A stretch of 64,000 bases of DNA from Micromonospora rhizosphaerae (GTDB lineage Bacteria > Actinomycetota > Actinomycetes > Mycobacteriales > Micromonosporaceae). The notes under the pieces were generated by a model that saw only the letters and a list, made by a program, of their open reading frames with translations, made no database searches and was not told the DNA's origin. The stretch is from positions 682,001-746,000 of the forward strand of contig NZ_FMHV01000002.1 in the NCBI RefSeq assembly GCF_900091465.1, written 5' to 3'. This document shows, in pieces, positions 41,755-50,833 of this stretch. A program made the position numbers and the translations under genes. Within the stretch, counting starts at the first letter, position 1. Every line of letters begins with the position of its first letter.

Positions 41755-42903
41755 TTACAGCCAGCCGTTGCGGCGGAACCAGCGGTACAGCGCGAACGAT
41801 GACGCCAGCGTCAGGGCCCAGACGACCGGATAGCCGTACTTCCACTCCAACTCGGGCATGTACTTGAAGTTCATGCCGTAGATCCCGGCGATCGCGGTCC
41901 AGACCGCGGCGATCGCGGCCCACGCGGCGATCTTGCGCATGTCGTTGTTCTGATCGACGGTCACCTGGGCCAGCCGCGCCTGGAGGATCGAGTTGAGCAG
42001 GTCGTCGTAGGAGTTGACCTGCTCGACCGTGCGGGTGAGGTGGTCCTGGACGTCCCGGAAGTAGCGCCGCACCTCCTCCGGCACGTCCCGGTTGACCTGA
42101 GAGGTGAGGGTCATCAGCGGACGCTGCAACGGCATCACCGCCCGCTTGAACTCCACCAGCTCCCGCTTCATCTGGTAGATGCGCTGGATCCGCCCGGTGC
42201 CCTGCCGGTCGAAGACGTCCGCCTCCAGCACGTCGAGGTCGTCCTCGAGCTGGTCGGCGACCTCCAGATAGAGGTCCACCACCCGGTCGGTGATCGCGTA
42301 CGCGACCGCCCACGGGCCGTGGAGCAGCAGCTCCCGCTTCGCCTCCAGGTCCGCCCGCACCGGGGCGAGCCGGCAGGCGTCGCCGTGCCGGACGCTGATC
42401 AGGAAGTTCGGCCCGATGAAGAGCATCACCTGACCGGTCTCCACCACCTCGGAGTTCTCGGTCAGCTCCGTGTGCTCGCAGTACCGGGCGGTACGCAGCA
42501 CCAGGAAGCTCACCTCGCCGAAGCGCTCCAGCTTGGGCCGCTGCTGGGCCTTGACCGCGTCCTCGACCGCCAGCTCGTGCAGCCCGTAGGTGGCGGCGAT
42601 AGCGCTCATCTCGGCCAGCTCCGGCTCGTGCAGCCCGAGCCAGACGAATCCGTGCCGCTCCCGGCGGGCCGCCTCCAGCGCCTCGGCGTAGTTCCACTCG
42701 CCGGGCTGGCGCTGGCCGTCGACGTACAGACCACAGTCCACGATCCCGCTGCGGTCGGGGCCGGCCGGCGTGGGCGTACGCGGGGAGCCGTCGGCGTTGA
42801 GGATCCGGGTCATGGCGCGTACCGGGGCCGCCCAGGCGCGTGGCCTGACCACCCGGCCGCCGCTCTGCGCGGCGGGTCGGTCCCGCTCCACCCGATCCGT
42901 CAT
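41755..42903 (-). CDS. CorA-like magnesium/cobalt transporter
   Basis: 382 residues. A large N-terminal cytoplasmic domain (FVWLGLHEPELAEMSAIAAT, LAVEDAVKAQQRPKLERFGE) and long stalk helices lead to two C-terminal helices with the signature YGMNF. It forms pentameric Mg2+/Co2+ channels in the membrane. The start at 42903 is chosen because a purine-rich GGAGGGGAG lies upstream. There are no operon partners. Confidence 0.94.
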   Translation of the reverse strand: MTDRVERDRPAAQSGGRVVRPRAWAAPVRAMTRILNADGSPRTPTPAGPDRSGIVDCGLYVDGQRQPGEWNYAEALEAARRERHGFVWLGLHEPELAEMSAIAATYGLHELAVEDAVKAQQRPKLERFGEVSFLVLRTARYCEHTELTENSEVVETGQVMLFIGPNFLISVRHGDACRLAPVRADLEAKRELLLHGPWAVAYAITDRVVDLYLEVADQLEDDLDVLEADVFDRQGTGRIQRIYQMKRELVEFKRAVMPLQRPLMTLTSQVNRDVPEEVRRYFRDVQDHLTRTVEQVNSYDDLLNSILQARLAQVTVDQNNDMRKIAAWAAIAAVWTAIAGIYGMNFKYMPELEWKYGYPVVWALTLASSFALYRWFRRNGWL

Positions 42904-43280
42904 GGCTCCCCTCCTCCCCCTGGTGCTGCGGCTTGCAGGTTACGCCGGTGGCGGCGAACCGCAGCACGACGACACCCGGCCGGGTGGAGGCGGGACGCGG
43001 GAATGCGACGCGGATCACCAGCCGGCGGCCGGTGATGGGAGCCGGGCGGGCCGGCCGCGTCAGGGGGGTGAGGGGCGACACGGCCCACCCGGCACCTTGG
43101 GGGCGGGGGTTGTGCTTCAAGCGCCGGTGGCCCGGACCGGGGGCGGAGGTGTCGCACCCGGACCGCCGGATCCGTCACCACGGATGTGAACGGCGCTCGC
43201 AGCATTGTGGGCCGCCGGCCGGCCCAGGGGGAGCCCCGGGCCGACCGAGATCGCTCTAGTGTCAGAAACCCGACAGAAAA
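42904..43280. other. Intergenic region without a recognisable gene
   Basis: 377 bases between two minus-strand genes (corA start and the aminotransferase stop). Reading frames on both strands look non-coding. The corA promoter should lie in the 42910-42960 part; no clear site or hairpin was recognised. Confidence 0.45.
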
Positions 43281-44375
43281 TCAGCCCCGGACGGCTTCCA
43301 TCGCCTCGGCCAGCCGCCGGACCCCCTCGTCGATCCGGTCCGCGGTCACCGCGGAGAAGGCCAGCCGCAGCGCGTGCCGACCGCCGTCGAGCATGAAGTC
43401 GCTCCCCTTGACCACCGCCACCCCCCGCTCGGCCGCCGCCGGGGCGAGCCGGTCCACCTCGACGTCCTCCGGCAGCTCCACCCAGAGGAAGTAGCCGCCG
43501 TTCGGCTCGACGAACCGGGCCTCGGGGATGTGCCGGCGCAGCGAGTCGGCGAGCACCCGGGCCCGCTCGCCGAGGGCGGTCGACACGGTCTCGATCGAGC
43601 GCTGGATGTCCCCGGAGACGCAGAACTGGTGCACGATCGCCTCGGAGACCATGCCGGGCGAGATGTAGAGGTTGGTGGCCTTCTTGGCGATGGCGGCGAT
43701 CAGCTCGGCCGGGCCGACCAGGTAGCCGACCCGGACGCCCGGGCAGACGGTCTTGGTGAAGCTGGAGGCGTGCACCACCACGCCGCGGGTGTCCATCGAG
43801 AGCATCGACGGCAGCGGCTCGCCCCGGAACCTGATGTCCGCGTACGGGTCGTCCTCGAAGATCGTGAACCCGTACTCGGCGGCCAGGTCGAGCAGCTCCC
43901 GGCGCTTCTCGAGGGAGAGGGTCACGCCGGCCGGGTTCTGGTAGTTCGGGATGATGTGCGCCAGCCGCGGCCGCACCCCCGACTCCAGCAGCTTGCGCAG
44001 CTCGGCGGTGTCCAGGCCGTCCGGCTGGATCGACACACCGTGGATCTCCCCGCCCATGTTCTGGAGGTTGAGCAGCGTCCGGTCGTACGTCGGGCGCTCG
44101 ACCACCACCGCGTCGCCGCGACGGACGAGGTGATCGAAGAGGAAGGCGTCGGCCTGCAACGAGCCGTTGGTGATCAGCACCTGATCGGCCTCGACGCCGT
44201 GCTTCTCCGCGATCCACTTCCGCAGGGGCGGGTAACCGACGGAGGTGCCGTACGCCGTGATCCCGGCGGGGTCGGCGTCGAAGGCGCGGACGGCGGCGGC
44301 CTTGAGCCCCTCTACATCGACGATGTCCAGGGAGGGAGCGCCACGGGCGAAGGAGATCAGCTGCTCGGCGGTCAT
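43281..44375 (-). CDS. PLP-dependent aminotransferase (fold type I, LysN/2-aminoadipate type)
   Basis: 364 residues. Substrate-side start ISFARGAPSLD, LITNGSLQADAFLFDHLVRR, IPNYQNPAGVTLSLEKRREL, DDPYADIRF and the PLP lysine in SSFTKTVCPGVRVGYL are typical of the group that includes 2-aminoadipate and valine-pyruvate transaminases. It moves amino groups between amino acids and keto acids in the cytoplasm. ATG at 44375 is chosen; the frame open to 45932 is antisense to other genes. Confidence 0.9.
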   Translation of the reverse strand: MTAEQLISFARGAPSLDIVDVEGLKAAAVRAFDADPAGITAYGTSVGYPPLRKWIAEKHGVEADQVLITNGSLQADAFLFDHLVRRGDAVVVERPTYDRTLLNLQNMGGEIHGVSIQPDGLDTAELRKLLESGVRPRLAHIIPNYQNPAGVTLSLEKRRELLDLAAEYGFTIFEDDPYADIRFRGEPLPSMLSMDTRGVVVHASSFTKTVCPGVRVGYLVGPAELIAAIAKKATNLYISPGMVSEAIVHQFCVSGDIQRSIETVSTALGERARVLADSLRRHIPEARFVEPNGGYFLWVELPEDVEVDRLAPAAAERGVAVVKGSDFMLDGGRHALRLAFSAVTADRIDEGVRRLAEAMEAVRG

Positions 44376-44576
44376 GCGCACGAGCCTAGGGCCTGGTCCG
44401 GCGGGTCCGACCGCCATACACGCGAAGTTCAACATGCGGGCACAGCTGGGTGGGCCGGGCGTACCGGTTTCCGGCCGCCGCGCTTGTTGTCCGCTCGTCG
44501 GACCGGCCAATATGGTGCGGTCCGGGCGGCGGGTCCGGCGACCGTGCGCCGACGCAGACAAGGTGGTGACCGCCAG

Positions 44577-45395
44577 GTGCCCGACGACGACATCGACCGG
44601 CTCGACGACCAGGCCTTCGCGCAGTGGTTGGCCGGCCGGGCCGGAGAAGCCCTGACCGCGTTGCGCGCCAGCCGGGGCTTCGCCGAGCCGAGGGCGCTCA
44701 AGGACGCCGGCGACCGTGCCTCGCACGAGCTGATGCTGGCGGCGCTGACCCGATACCGGCCGGCCGACGCGGTGCTCTCCGAGGAGCAGACGGACTCCCG
44801 GCGGGACTTCTCCTCGGGAGACCGGCCGGCCCGCCTCGACGCCGACCGGGTCTGGATCATCGACCCGCTGGACGGCACCCGGGAGTTCTCGGAGGAGGGC
44901 CGCACCGACTGGGCCGTCCACGTGGCCCTCTGGGAACGCTCGGCCGGCCCGGAGGGCGGGCTGACCGCCGGTGCCGTCGGGATGCCGGCCCGGACCGGTG
45001 CGGACGACGGGCCACTGGTGCTCGGCACAAGCGAGCCCACCGCCGCGGCGGCCGACGGTCCGCTGAGGATCGCGGTCAGCCGCAGTCGGCCGCCGGCTTT
45101 CGTCCCCGAGCTGATCGAGCGGTTGGGCGCGGAGGCGGTGCCCATGGGCTCGGCCGGCGTCAAGGTCTGCGCGGTGGTGACGGGTCAGGCCGACGGGTAC
45201 GTGCACGCCGGCGGGCAGTACGAGTGGGACTCCGCCGCGCCGGTGGCCGTGGCGCTGGGAGCGGGGATGCACGCCTCTCGCATCGACGGCTCGCCACTGC
45301 GGTACAACGCCGCGAACCCGCGCCTGCCCGACCTGCTCGTCTGCCGTCCCGAGCACGCCGAACAGCTGCTGAAAGCCATCGAGGGGTGCCGGTGA
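44577..45395 (+). CDS. CysQ-like 3'(2'),5'-bisphosphate nucleotidase (inositol-monophosphatase family)
   Basis: 272 residues. Metal-binding sites typical of the family are present: LSEE (67-70), DPLDGTREF (96-104) and a final YEWDSAAPVAVALGAG. DPLDGT followed by REF and an acidic stretch is closer to CysQ than to inositol monophosphatase. CysQ removes the 3' phosphate from PAP, the by-product of PAPS-dependent sulfotransferases. Three such sulfotransferases lie within 14 kb, which makes this role attractive but unproven. GTG at 44577 with AAGGTGG upstream. Confidence 0.8.
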   Translation: MPDDDIDRLDDQAFAQWLAGRAGEALTALRASRGFAEPRALKDAGDRASHELMLAALTRYRPADAVLSEEQTDSRRDFSSGDRPARLDADRVWIIDPLDGTREFSEEGRTDWAVHVALWERSAGPEGGLTAGAVGMPARTGADDGPLVLGTSEPTAAAADGPLRIAVSRSRPPAFVPELIERLGAEAVPMGSAGVKVCAVVTGQADGYVHAGGQYEWDSAAPVAVALGAGMHASRIDGSPLRYNAANPRLPDLLVCRPEHAEQLLKAIEGCR

Positions 45396-45495
45396 GGCGT
45401 CCCGCGTGCCCGCACCGGCCGCCCATTCGTTGCAGGACGAGGTGACGCCGGCACTGCGCCCTGCAGCAACTGACACGCCGATCCAGAGGAGGGTC

Positions 45496-46656
45496 ATGGG
45501 ACCCGGCCCGTCAATCGCCCCCGTTCTCGACCCCCGTCCGGCCCCCGCCCCGCCGTCCGGCCCGGGGCCGGCCCGCCGACGCCGGCGCCGCTGGCTCCTC
45601 GCCGTCGCCCTGGTCCTGGTCCTGCTCGGCGCGACGGCCGCTGTCGTGATCATCGGGAACGAGAGCCCGGCCGGGAACGCCGCGCCGGAGGTCGCCGGCC
45701 CGGGGACCCCCGCCCAGGCGCCCGGCCCGGCCACCTCCGACGCGATCGGCGGGCCGGACGGCGTGGCGGGTTTTGGCACGAACCCGAGCCTCGGTACGAC
45801 CAGATCCCCGTCCGCCGCACCCGACGCCGACTTCCGGCCGTTCCCAGCACCGCGCACCACCCTGCCGGGGGCGAGCATCCACCTGCTCAGCGGTGAGAGC
45901 TTCGCCGACGGACTGGCCCGCTCCGATCGCACGTACGGACCGCTCCGGATGGTCCGGGTGTTCTACCCCGGGCTGCCGCCCGCCTGGTCGGGCAGTCGGG
46001 CCGACGTGGTGAACCGGACGGTGGTGGTCTCCTTCAAGGCACCACCGGCCGAAGTGGCCGCGGGCAAGCACGACGACCGGCTGGCGAAGTGGTTCGCCTC
46101 GATCCCGCGCGACCAGGACGTCTACTGGTCGTACTTCCATGAGCCGGAGAACGACGTCGAGTCCGGCAACTACACCACCGCCCAGTTCCGCGCGGCCTGG
46201 CGCCGGGTCGCCGGCCTCGCCGACCGCGCCCGCAACCCGCAGTTGCGGGCCACCCTGATCCTGATGTGCTGGACGTTGAACCCGAACTCACGGCGGAACT
46301 TCAACGACTACTACCCCGGCGCCGACGTGGTCGACGTGCTCGGCTGGGACTGCTACAACAGCGGCGGCAAGTACAACCGCTACACCGATCCGGCGCAGGT
46401 CTTCGGGCCGATGATCACCAAGTCGAAGGCGCTCGGCAAGCCCTGGGGGCTGGCCGAGACCGGCAGCGTACGCATCGACGGGGACAGCAGCGGCACCGGG
46501 CGGGCCGCCTGGCTCCGCTCGATGAGCAGCTACCTGAACAGCCAGCGACCGCTCTGGGTGGCGTACTACGACTACCAGGTGTCCGGGGGAGACTTCCGGC
46601 TCACCGACAAGCCGAGCCAGGACGCCTGGCGCGCCTGGTGCGCGGCGCCCCGCTGA
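45496..46656 (+). CDS. Membrane-anchored GH26-like glycoside hydrolase
   Basis: 386 residues. A short Pro-rich cytoplasmic end, one membrane helix (WLLAVALVLVLLGATAAVV), a linker and a catalytic domain (~120-386). The acid/base Glu lies in YFHEPENDVE and the nucleophile Glu in GLAETGSV; DVLGWDCYNSGG is also typical of GH26 beta-mannanase-like enzymes. It should cut or trim an extracellular polysaccharide. ATG at 45496 has a strong GAGGAGGG. It stands at one edge of the polysaccharide locus; a second GH26-like gene stands at the other end. Confidence 0.8.
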   Translation: MGPGPSIAPVLDPRPAPAPPSGPGPARRRRRRWLLAVALVLVLLGATAAVVIIGNESPAGNAAPEVAGPGTPAQAPGPATSDAIGGPDGVAGFGTNPSLGTTRSPSAAPDADFRPFPAPRTTLPGASIHLLSGESFADGLARSDRTYGPLRMVRVFYPGLPPAWSGSRADVVNRTVVVSFKAPPAEVAAGKHDDRLAKWFASIPRDQDVYWSYFHEPENDVESGNYTTAQFRAAWRRVAGLADRARNPQLRATLILMCWTLNPNSRRNFNDYYPGADVVDVLGWDCYNSGGKYNRYTDPAQVFGPMITKSKALGKPWGLAETGSVRIDGDSSGTGRAAWLRSMSSYLNSQRPLWVAYYDYQVSGGDFRLTDKPSQDAWRAWCAAPR

Positions 46657-46666
46657 CCGGTCCGGG

Positions 46667-47581
46667 TCAGATGCCCCGGCCGCGTTTGTGCAGCGTACGC
46701 AGGACGCGATCGGGGTGCACGGCCTTGCTGGCCACGGCGAGCGCCAGGTAGGCGCGGGGTTCTCTCGGGTTGCCGACCAGCGTCCGGCGGGCCCAACGAA
46801 CGGCCTCCCGGCGGTTGCCCATCGCCGCCTGGGCGAACGCGATCTGCCCCGCGACCCGGGCCTCCCCCGCCGGCACGCTGGCGAACTCGGGATACCGGCT
46901 CAGCAACCACTGCAACGCCGTGGAGATGGTCTCCCAGCGCTGGGCGAAGTACGACCGCTTGTGCCAGCGCACCGTGACGTACGGCTCGGCCAGGTTGACC
47001 AGCGGCGCGTGCCGAGCGGCCCGGAGCAGGAACTCGTAGTCCTCCGCGTAGCTGCCGGGGATCTCCTCGTCCACCAGCCCGATGCCGTCGACCAGCGCGC
47101 CCCGCCGGATCAGGAAGGTGGACGGGTGCAGTTCGGTGTGCCGGTCCCGCAGCAGCGCCGCCAGCGGCACCCGGTCCATGGGCAACGAGCGGTCGACGCT
47201 GCGACCGTCGTAGTCGACCCGAATGCCGCAGCTGACGAAGGCGCCGTCGGGCGCCGCCCGCAGCGCGGCCACCTGGGCCGCCAGCTTCCCCGGCAGCCAC
47301 TCGTCGTCGTCGTCGCAGAACGCCACCAGCTCGCCGGTGGCGGCCAGGATGCCCGTGTTGCGGGCGCCCGCCAGGCCGGGTGTGCGGCTGTTGGTGATCA
47401 CCCGGATCCGAGGGTCCTCGGCGAGGGTGAGGTCCGGCTCGGACTGGTCGTAGACGACCACCACGTCGATCGCGCCGGCGTAGTCCTGACCCAGGATCGC
47501 GTCGAGGGCGGCGCGCAGCAGCACCGGCCGGTCCCGGGTCGGGACCACGGCGGTCACCTGAGGTGCGTTGGTCCCCGTCAC
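46667..47581 (-). CDS. Family 2 glycosyltransferase of the polysaccharide locus
   Basis: 304 residues. GT-A motifs are TAVVPTRDRPVLLRAALDAI, NTGILAATGELVAFCDDDDE (DxD) and EDYEFLLRAARH. The last ~80 residues form a helical tail. It adds one sugar from a nucleotide-sugar donor during repeat-unit assembly. The GTG start at 47581 overlaps the stop of the sulfotransferase gene as GTGA, making it the last of four coupled genes. Confidence 0.88.
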   Translation of the reverse strand: MTGTNAPQVTAVVPTRDRPVLLRAALDAILGQDYAGAIDVVVVYDQSEPDLTLAEDPRIRVITNSRTPGLAGARNTGILAATGELVAFCDDDDEWLPGKLAAQVAALRAAPDGAFVSCGIRVDYDGRSVDRSLPMDRVPLAALLRDRHTELHPSTFLIRRGALVDGIGLVDEEIPGSYAEDYEFLLRAARHAPLVNLAEPYVTVRWHKRSYFAQRWETISTALQWLLSRYPEFASVPAGEARVAGQIAFAQAAMGNRREAVRWARRTLVGNPREPRAYLALAVASKAVHPDRVLRTLHKRGRGI

Positions 47582-48540
47582 GACGCCTCCGTGCGGTCAG
47601 TGCGGCGGTTGCCGAGATATCCGTAGCGCAGGCGCAGCGGCAGCGTCGCCGCGCTGACCACCGCCCGGCTGCGCGGCGGCAGGTTCTCCCGCCAGACGTT
47701 GTCCTGTCGCACCTTGAGCGGACCCGCGCTGAACCGTAGCGGGTTGCCGGCGATGCTGTGGGCCCGGACCAGCGGCACGGCCGGCTCGTCGAGCACCCGC
47801 AGCGCATCCGGGGTGTCGACGAGGCCGGCGAACCGGCGTACCCGGGCGACGGTGCCGCGCGGGTCGGCGGTGAAGTCCTCGTAGCGCAGCCGGACGAGCG
47901 GCACCCGGGCGGCGAGCAGGTGGAACGCTGCGTTCTGGGCCGTCCACAGCCCACTCACCGTGAACGGGGAGAAGGTCGGCATGTACGCCTCGGAGTCCAC
48001 CACCTCGGGCCGGCGGACCTGCTTCGCCCAGGAGTAGGCGACCGCCCGGCTGTCCCGGACGAGGTGGACCACCCGCAGGTCGAGGTCCGGCGCCCAGCGC
48101 AGGGCGAACGCCAACGAGGCGTGCTTGCTGGAGTCCACCACCACCTCGGCGCCGGTGACCTCCGTCGCCGCCCGGTAGATCCGGGTGTAGAGGTCGGCGT
48201 AGCGGCGCACCGGGGCCAGCTGGTCGGCCGACAGCTCACCCCGGGCCAATCGAGGAATGTGCCGGGTCCGGTCGACTTCCGCCTTCAGGGCGAGCACCTC
48301 GTCCCGGTCCACCGCCGCCCAGCCGCCGAACGCGTGCTCGCCGACTCGCTGCCAGAAGTCGCAGGCGGTGAAGCGCTCGCCGCAGCCGCACCGCTCGTCA
48401 CCCCCGAGAGCCCGCTCCCAGAGGTGTACGACCTCACCGACGGCACAGACGTCGGGGTGCTGGGCGAGGATCAGCTCGAGCAATGTCGAGCCGCTGCGTC
48501 CCAGGCCACCCACGAAGAGCACCCGGACCGGCCCGGTCAC
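47578..48540 (-). CDS. PAPS-dependent sulfotransferase (first of three)
   Basis: 320 residues. The PAPS-binding loop GLGRSGSTLLELIL is near the N-terminus, and the 3'-phosphate site is RDSRAVAYSWAKQVRRP. CGCGERFTACDFW is a cysteine-rich insert seen in actinobacterial sulfotransferases. It would transfer sulfate from PAPS to a hydroxyl of the glycan or another acceptor. The GTG at 48540 overlaps the stop of the PssE-like gene, and its own stop overlaps the next start, so expression is tightly coupled. Confidence 0.87.
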   Translation of the reverse strand: MTGPVRVLFVGGLGRSGSTLLELILAQHPDVCAVGEVVHLWERALGGDERCGCGERFTACDFWQRVGEHAFGGWAAVDRDEVLALKAEVDRTRHIPRLARGELSADQLAPVRRYADLYTRIYRAATEVTGAEVVVDSSKHASLAFALRWAPDLDLRVVHLVRDSRAVAYSWAKQVRRPEVVDSEAYMPTFSPFTVSGLWTAQNAAFHLLAARVPLVRLRYEDFTADPRGTVARVRRFAGLVDTPDALRVLDEPAVPLVRAHSIAGNPLRFSAGPLKVRQDNVWRENLPPRSRAVVSAATLPLRLRYGYLGNRRTDRTEAS

Positions 48541-49118
48541 CGCCACCACCGGCGCCCTGCGGCGCGCCGGCGAACCAGGTCCTCCACGATCCGGCCGACC
48601 CGCACGGCGGCGGCGACGCGGGGGTCGGGCAGGTCCGGGTCGACGGACAACCGGAAGGCTCCCGGATCGGCGAGCGCCTTGTCGAGCGACTCGACCAGGT
48701 CGGCCTCCGACTCGACCAGCCGTACCATGCCGGCCGCGCCGAGGCGCCGGGCGAAGAGCTGCTGGTGGTTGTCCACGTGCTCGTGACGGGTCGGGTCGCG
48801 CGGGACCACGACCGGCAGGTGACCGCTCCGCCGGGCCTCCGTGATGGTGGCGGGACCGCCGTGGCAGACCACGACGGTGGCCTCGACGATCGCCCGCTGC
48901 AACTCGTCGTGGGCGAGGAACGGCACCGCGTCCGGCAGGTTCGGCGGGTTGCTGCTGCCGTACTGGAGGACGAGCCGGACCTCGGACCGCGCGGTCCACC
49001 AGCGCTCCAGCCAGCCGATCAGCCGGTCGAACCGGTGCACGTCGGTGCCCACCATGGCCAGCACGGTGGCCCGCGCCGGCCCGGGCGCAGGCTGTCGGGG
49101 AATAGCCGAGAAGGTCAC
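48537..49118 (-). CDS. PssE/Alg13-like glycosyltransferase catalytic subunit
   Basis: 193 residues. It matches the C-terminal half of a GT-B enzyme: MVGTDVHRFDRLIGW, FLAHDELQRAIVEATVVVCH, HGGPATITEARR (donor-binding) and VVPRDPTRHEHVDNHQQ. In this split family the subunit needs a membrane partner, PssD/Alg14, encoded just upstream. Together they add the second sugar of many exopolysaccharide repeat units. GTG at 49118 overlaps the PssD-like stop. Confidence 0.87.
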   Translation of the reverse strand: MTFSAIPRQPAPGPARATVLAMVGTDVHRFDRLIGWLERWWTARSEVRLVLQYGSSNPPNLPDAVPFLAHDELQRAIVEATVVVCHGGPATITEARRSGHLPVVVPRDPTRHEHVDNHQQLFARRLGAAGMVRLVESEADLVESLDKALADPGAFRLSVDPDLPDPRVAAAVRVGRIVEDLVRRRAAGRRWWR

Positions 49119-49573
49119 AGAAGGTTCCCCACCACAGTCGCCTCCGGATAGAAGCGGCGCTGCTCCTCCCACTGCACCAGCATCGCCGACAGGAACGGGC
49201 GGCAGAGCCGGGCGGTGAGCGTCGGGCTGTCGATCCGGTCGTACACCTCGATGTAGACGGTCGGCAGGCCGCGCAGCCGGGCGACCACGACGAACGGCAG
49301 CGCGACGCCGGCGCCGGTGGTGACCACCGCGGCGACGTTCCGCCGCTTGAACGTCCGGGCCGCGAGCCGGAAGTTGCGGGCGAGGTTCTTCAGGTTGCGC
49401 GTGGTCGGGTGGTAGGCCCACACCACCTGCTCCCCCGGCAGCAGCGAGCGCGCGTCCGGGGTGTCGAAGGTCACCCAGGACCGGGCCCGGTCGCGGTACC
49501 ACGGCTCGAGCGCCAGCAGTTGGGCCAGGTGCCCACCGCTGGAACCCACGAGCATGACCTCACCCGGCTCCAC
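49115..49573 (-). CDS. PssD/Alg14-like glycosyltransferase membrane subunit
   Basis: 152 residues. MLVGSSGGHLAQLLALEPWY is the conserved start of Alg14-like proteins; AAVVTTGAGVALPFVVVARL and PTVYIEVYDRIDSPT complete the N-terminal GT-B half that recruits the PssE-like subunit to the membrane. GTG at 49573 with GGAG upstream; the open frame to 49783 is not family-like. It is the first gene of the four-gene coupled set on the minus strand. Confidence 0.85.
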   Translation of the reverse strand: MEPGEVMLVGSSGGHLAQLLALEPWYRDRARSWVTFDTPDARSLLPGEQVVWAYHPTTRNLKNLARNFRLAARTFKRRNVAAVVTTGAGVALPFVVVARLRGLPTVYIEVYDRIDSPTLTARLCRPFLSAMLVQWEEQRRFYPEATVVGNLL

Positions 49574-49805
49574 GTCTCCACTCCCCCGTATCCGTCCATC
49601 GGCGCATCCGTGACACCCACGTGGGACGATCATCCGAGCTACGTAGCGTCGCAATAATCTAACGGCATCTACCAGGGAAACAGAAGTGGAGCCACAGCGG
49701 GCGGACGTGACGGACCGACCTTGCTGCGCTTTCCACCAATCCCTCAGTCCCGCAATCGCGCCTACACTGCGCTCGACACCCATCGGGGACGAGGAGGCTT
49801 CATCG
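49574..49805. promoter_or_regulatory. Divergent promoter region of the polysaccharide locus
   Basis: 232 bases between the PssD-like gene (minus) and the second sulfotransferase (plus). It contains an AT-richer patch near 49640-49680 likely to hold promoters for both directions. No operator palindrome was recognised. Confidence 0.4.
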
Positions 49806-50795
49806 ATGACGGCCCAGCAGCCGCTGACGGCGGACGGCCCAGGGGCTGGTGCTCCGTCCGGCGCCGGCCGCGTGACGGTGCTCTACGTCTGCGGCATGCC
49901 GCGCAGCGGTTCCACCCTGCTGGACCTGATGCTCGGGCAGTTCGTCGGCCACTGCGACGTCGGTGAGCTGTTCTACCTCTGGCAGTCGGGAGTGGAGCGG
50001 AACTTCCGCTGCGCCTGCGGGGAGCACTTCGACCGCTGCCCGTTCTGGGGCGAGGTCGGTCAGCGGGCCTACGGCGGCTGGTCGAACATCGACGTGCAGC
50101 AGGTACGAACGCTCCAGCGGCGGGTCGACACGACCGGCAAGGTGCCACTGATCCTGGGCGCCCGGGTGGCGCCGGGCTTCCGGCAGGACCTGGAGCGCTA
50201 CACCGCGCTGATCACCAAGCTCTACCGGGCGATCGCGGAGGTGTCCGGCGCCAAGGTGGTGGTCGACTCGACCAAGCGCCCCTCACTCGCGTACATCCTG
50301 GCCCGGGCTCCGGAGATCGACCTGCGCCTGGTGCACATCCTGCGCGACCCGCGCGGCGTGGCCTACTCCTGGAGCCAGGTCGTCGAACTGCCCGAGGGGA
50401 CTTCCACCAAGGGCCGGATGAACCAGCGCTCGGCCCGGCTGACCGCCCGCCGGTGGGTCACCGTCAACGCGATGATCTCGTCGCTCGCCCGGTCCGGCGT
50501 GCCCCGGGTGGTCGTCCGGTACGAGGACCTGGTCCGCGATCCGCGCGGTGAGCTGGGCCGGATCGCCGCCCTGACGGCCGACGTGACCGGGCAGGTCGAC
50601 CCGCTCTCGTTCCTGCACGGCACCGAGTTCGAGCAGGCCGGCTCGCACGCGGTGGCCGGCGGCCGGATCCGGATGCGCAGCGGACCGATCGCGCTCAGCC
50701 TCGACGAGAAGTGGCGCCGCGAGTACGCGCCGGCCCGCCGCCGGATGGTCGCCGCGATGACCTGGCCGCTGCGGCGGAGATACGACTACCACTGA
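49806..50795 (+). CDS. PAPS-dependent sulfotransferase (second of three)
   Basis: 329 residues, paralogous to the sulfotransferase on the other strand. PAPS loop CGMPRSGSTLLDLML, cysteine-rich insert CACGEHFDRCPFW, 3'-phosphate site RDPRGVAYSWSQV and RYEDLVRDPRGEL are present. ATG at 49806 with GAGGAGG upstream. The N-terminal ~20 residues are disordered. It should sulfate another position of the same glycan, or another acceptor; this cannot be separated by sequence. Confidence 0.87.
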   Translation: MTAQQPLTADGPGAGAPSGAGRVTVLYVCGMPRSGSTLLDLMLGQFVGHCDVGELFYLWQSGVERNFRCACGEHFDRCPFWGEVGQRAYGGWSNIDVQQVRTLQRRVDTTGKVPLILGARVAPGFRQDLERYTALITKLYRAIAEVSGAKVVVDSTKRPSLAYILARAPEIDLRLVHILRDPRGVAYSWSQVVELPEGTSTKGRMNQRSARLTARRWVTVNAMISSLARSGVPRVVVRYEDLVRDPRGELGRIAALTADVTGQVDPLSFLHGTEFEQAGSHAVAGGRIRMRSGPIALSLDEKWRREYAPARRRMVAAMTWPLRRRYDYH

Positions 50796-50833
50796 CGGAG
50801 CGGTGTGCCGGGCCACCGGGGGCGGACCCCGGG

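Noticed and set aside
43281..45932. An 883-residue minus-strand frame
   Set aside because: The aminotransferase accounts for 43281-44375. The rest is antisense to the CysQ-like gene and to the start of the GH26-like gene.
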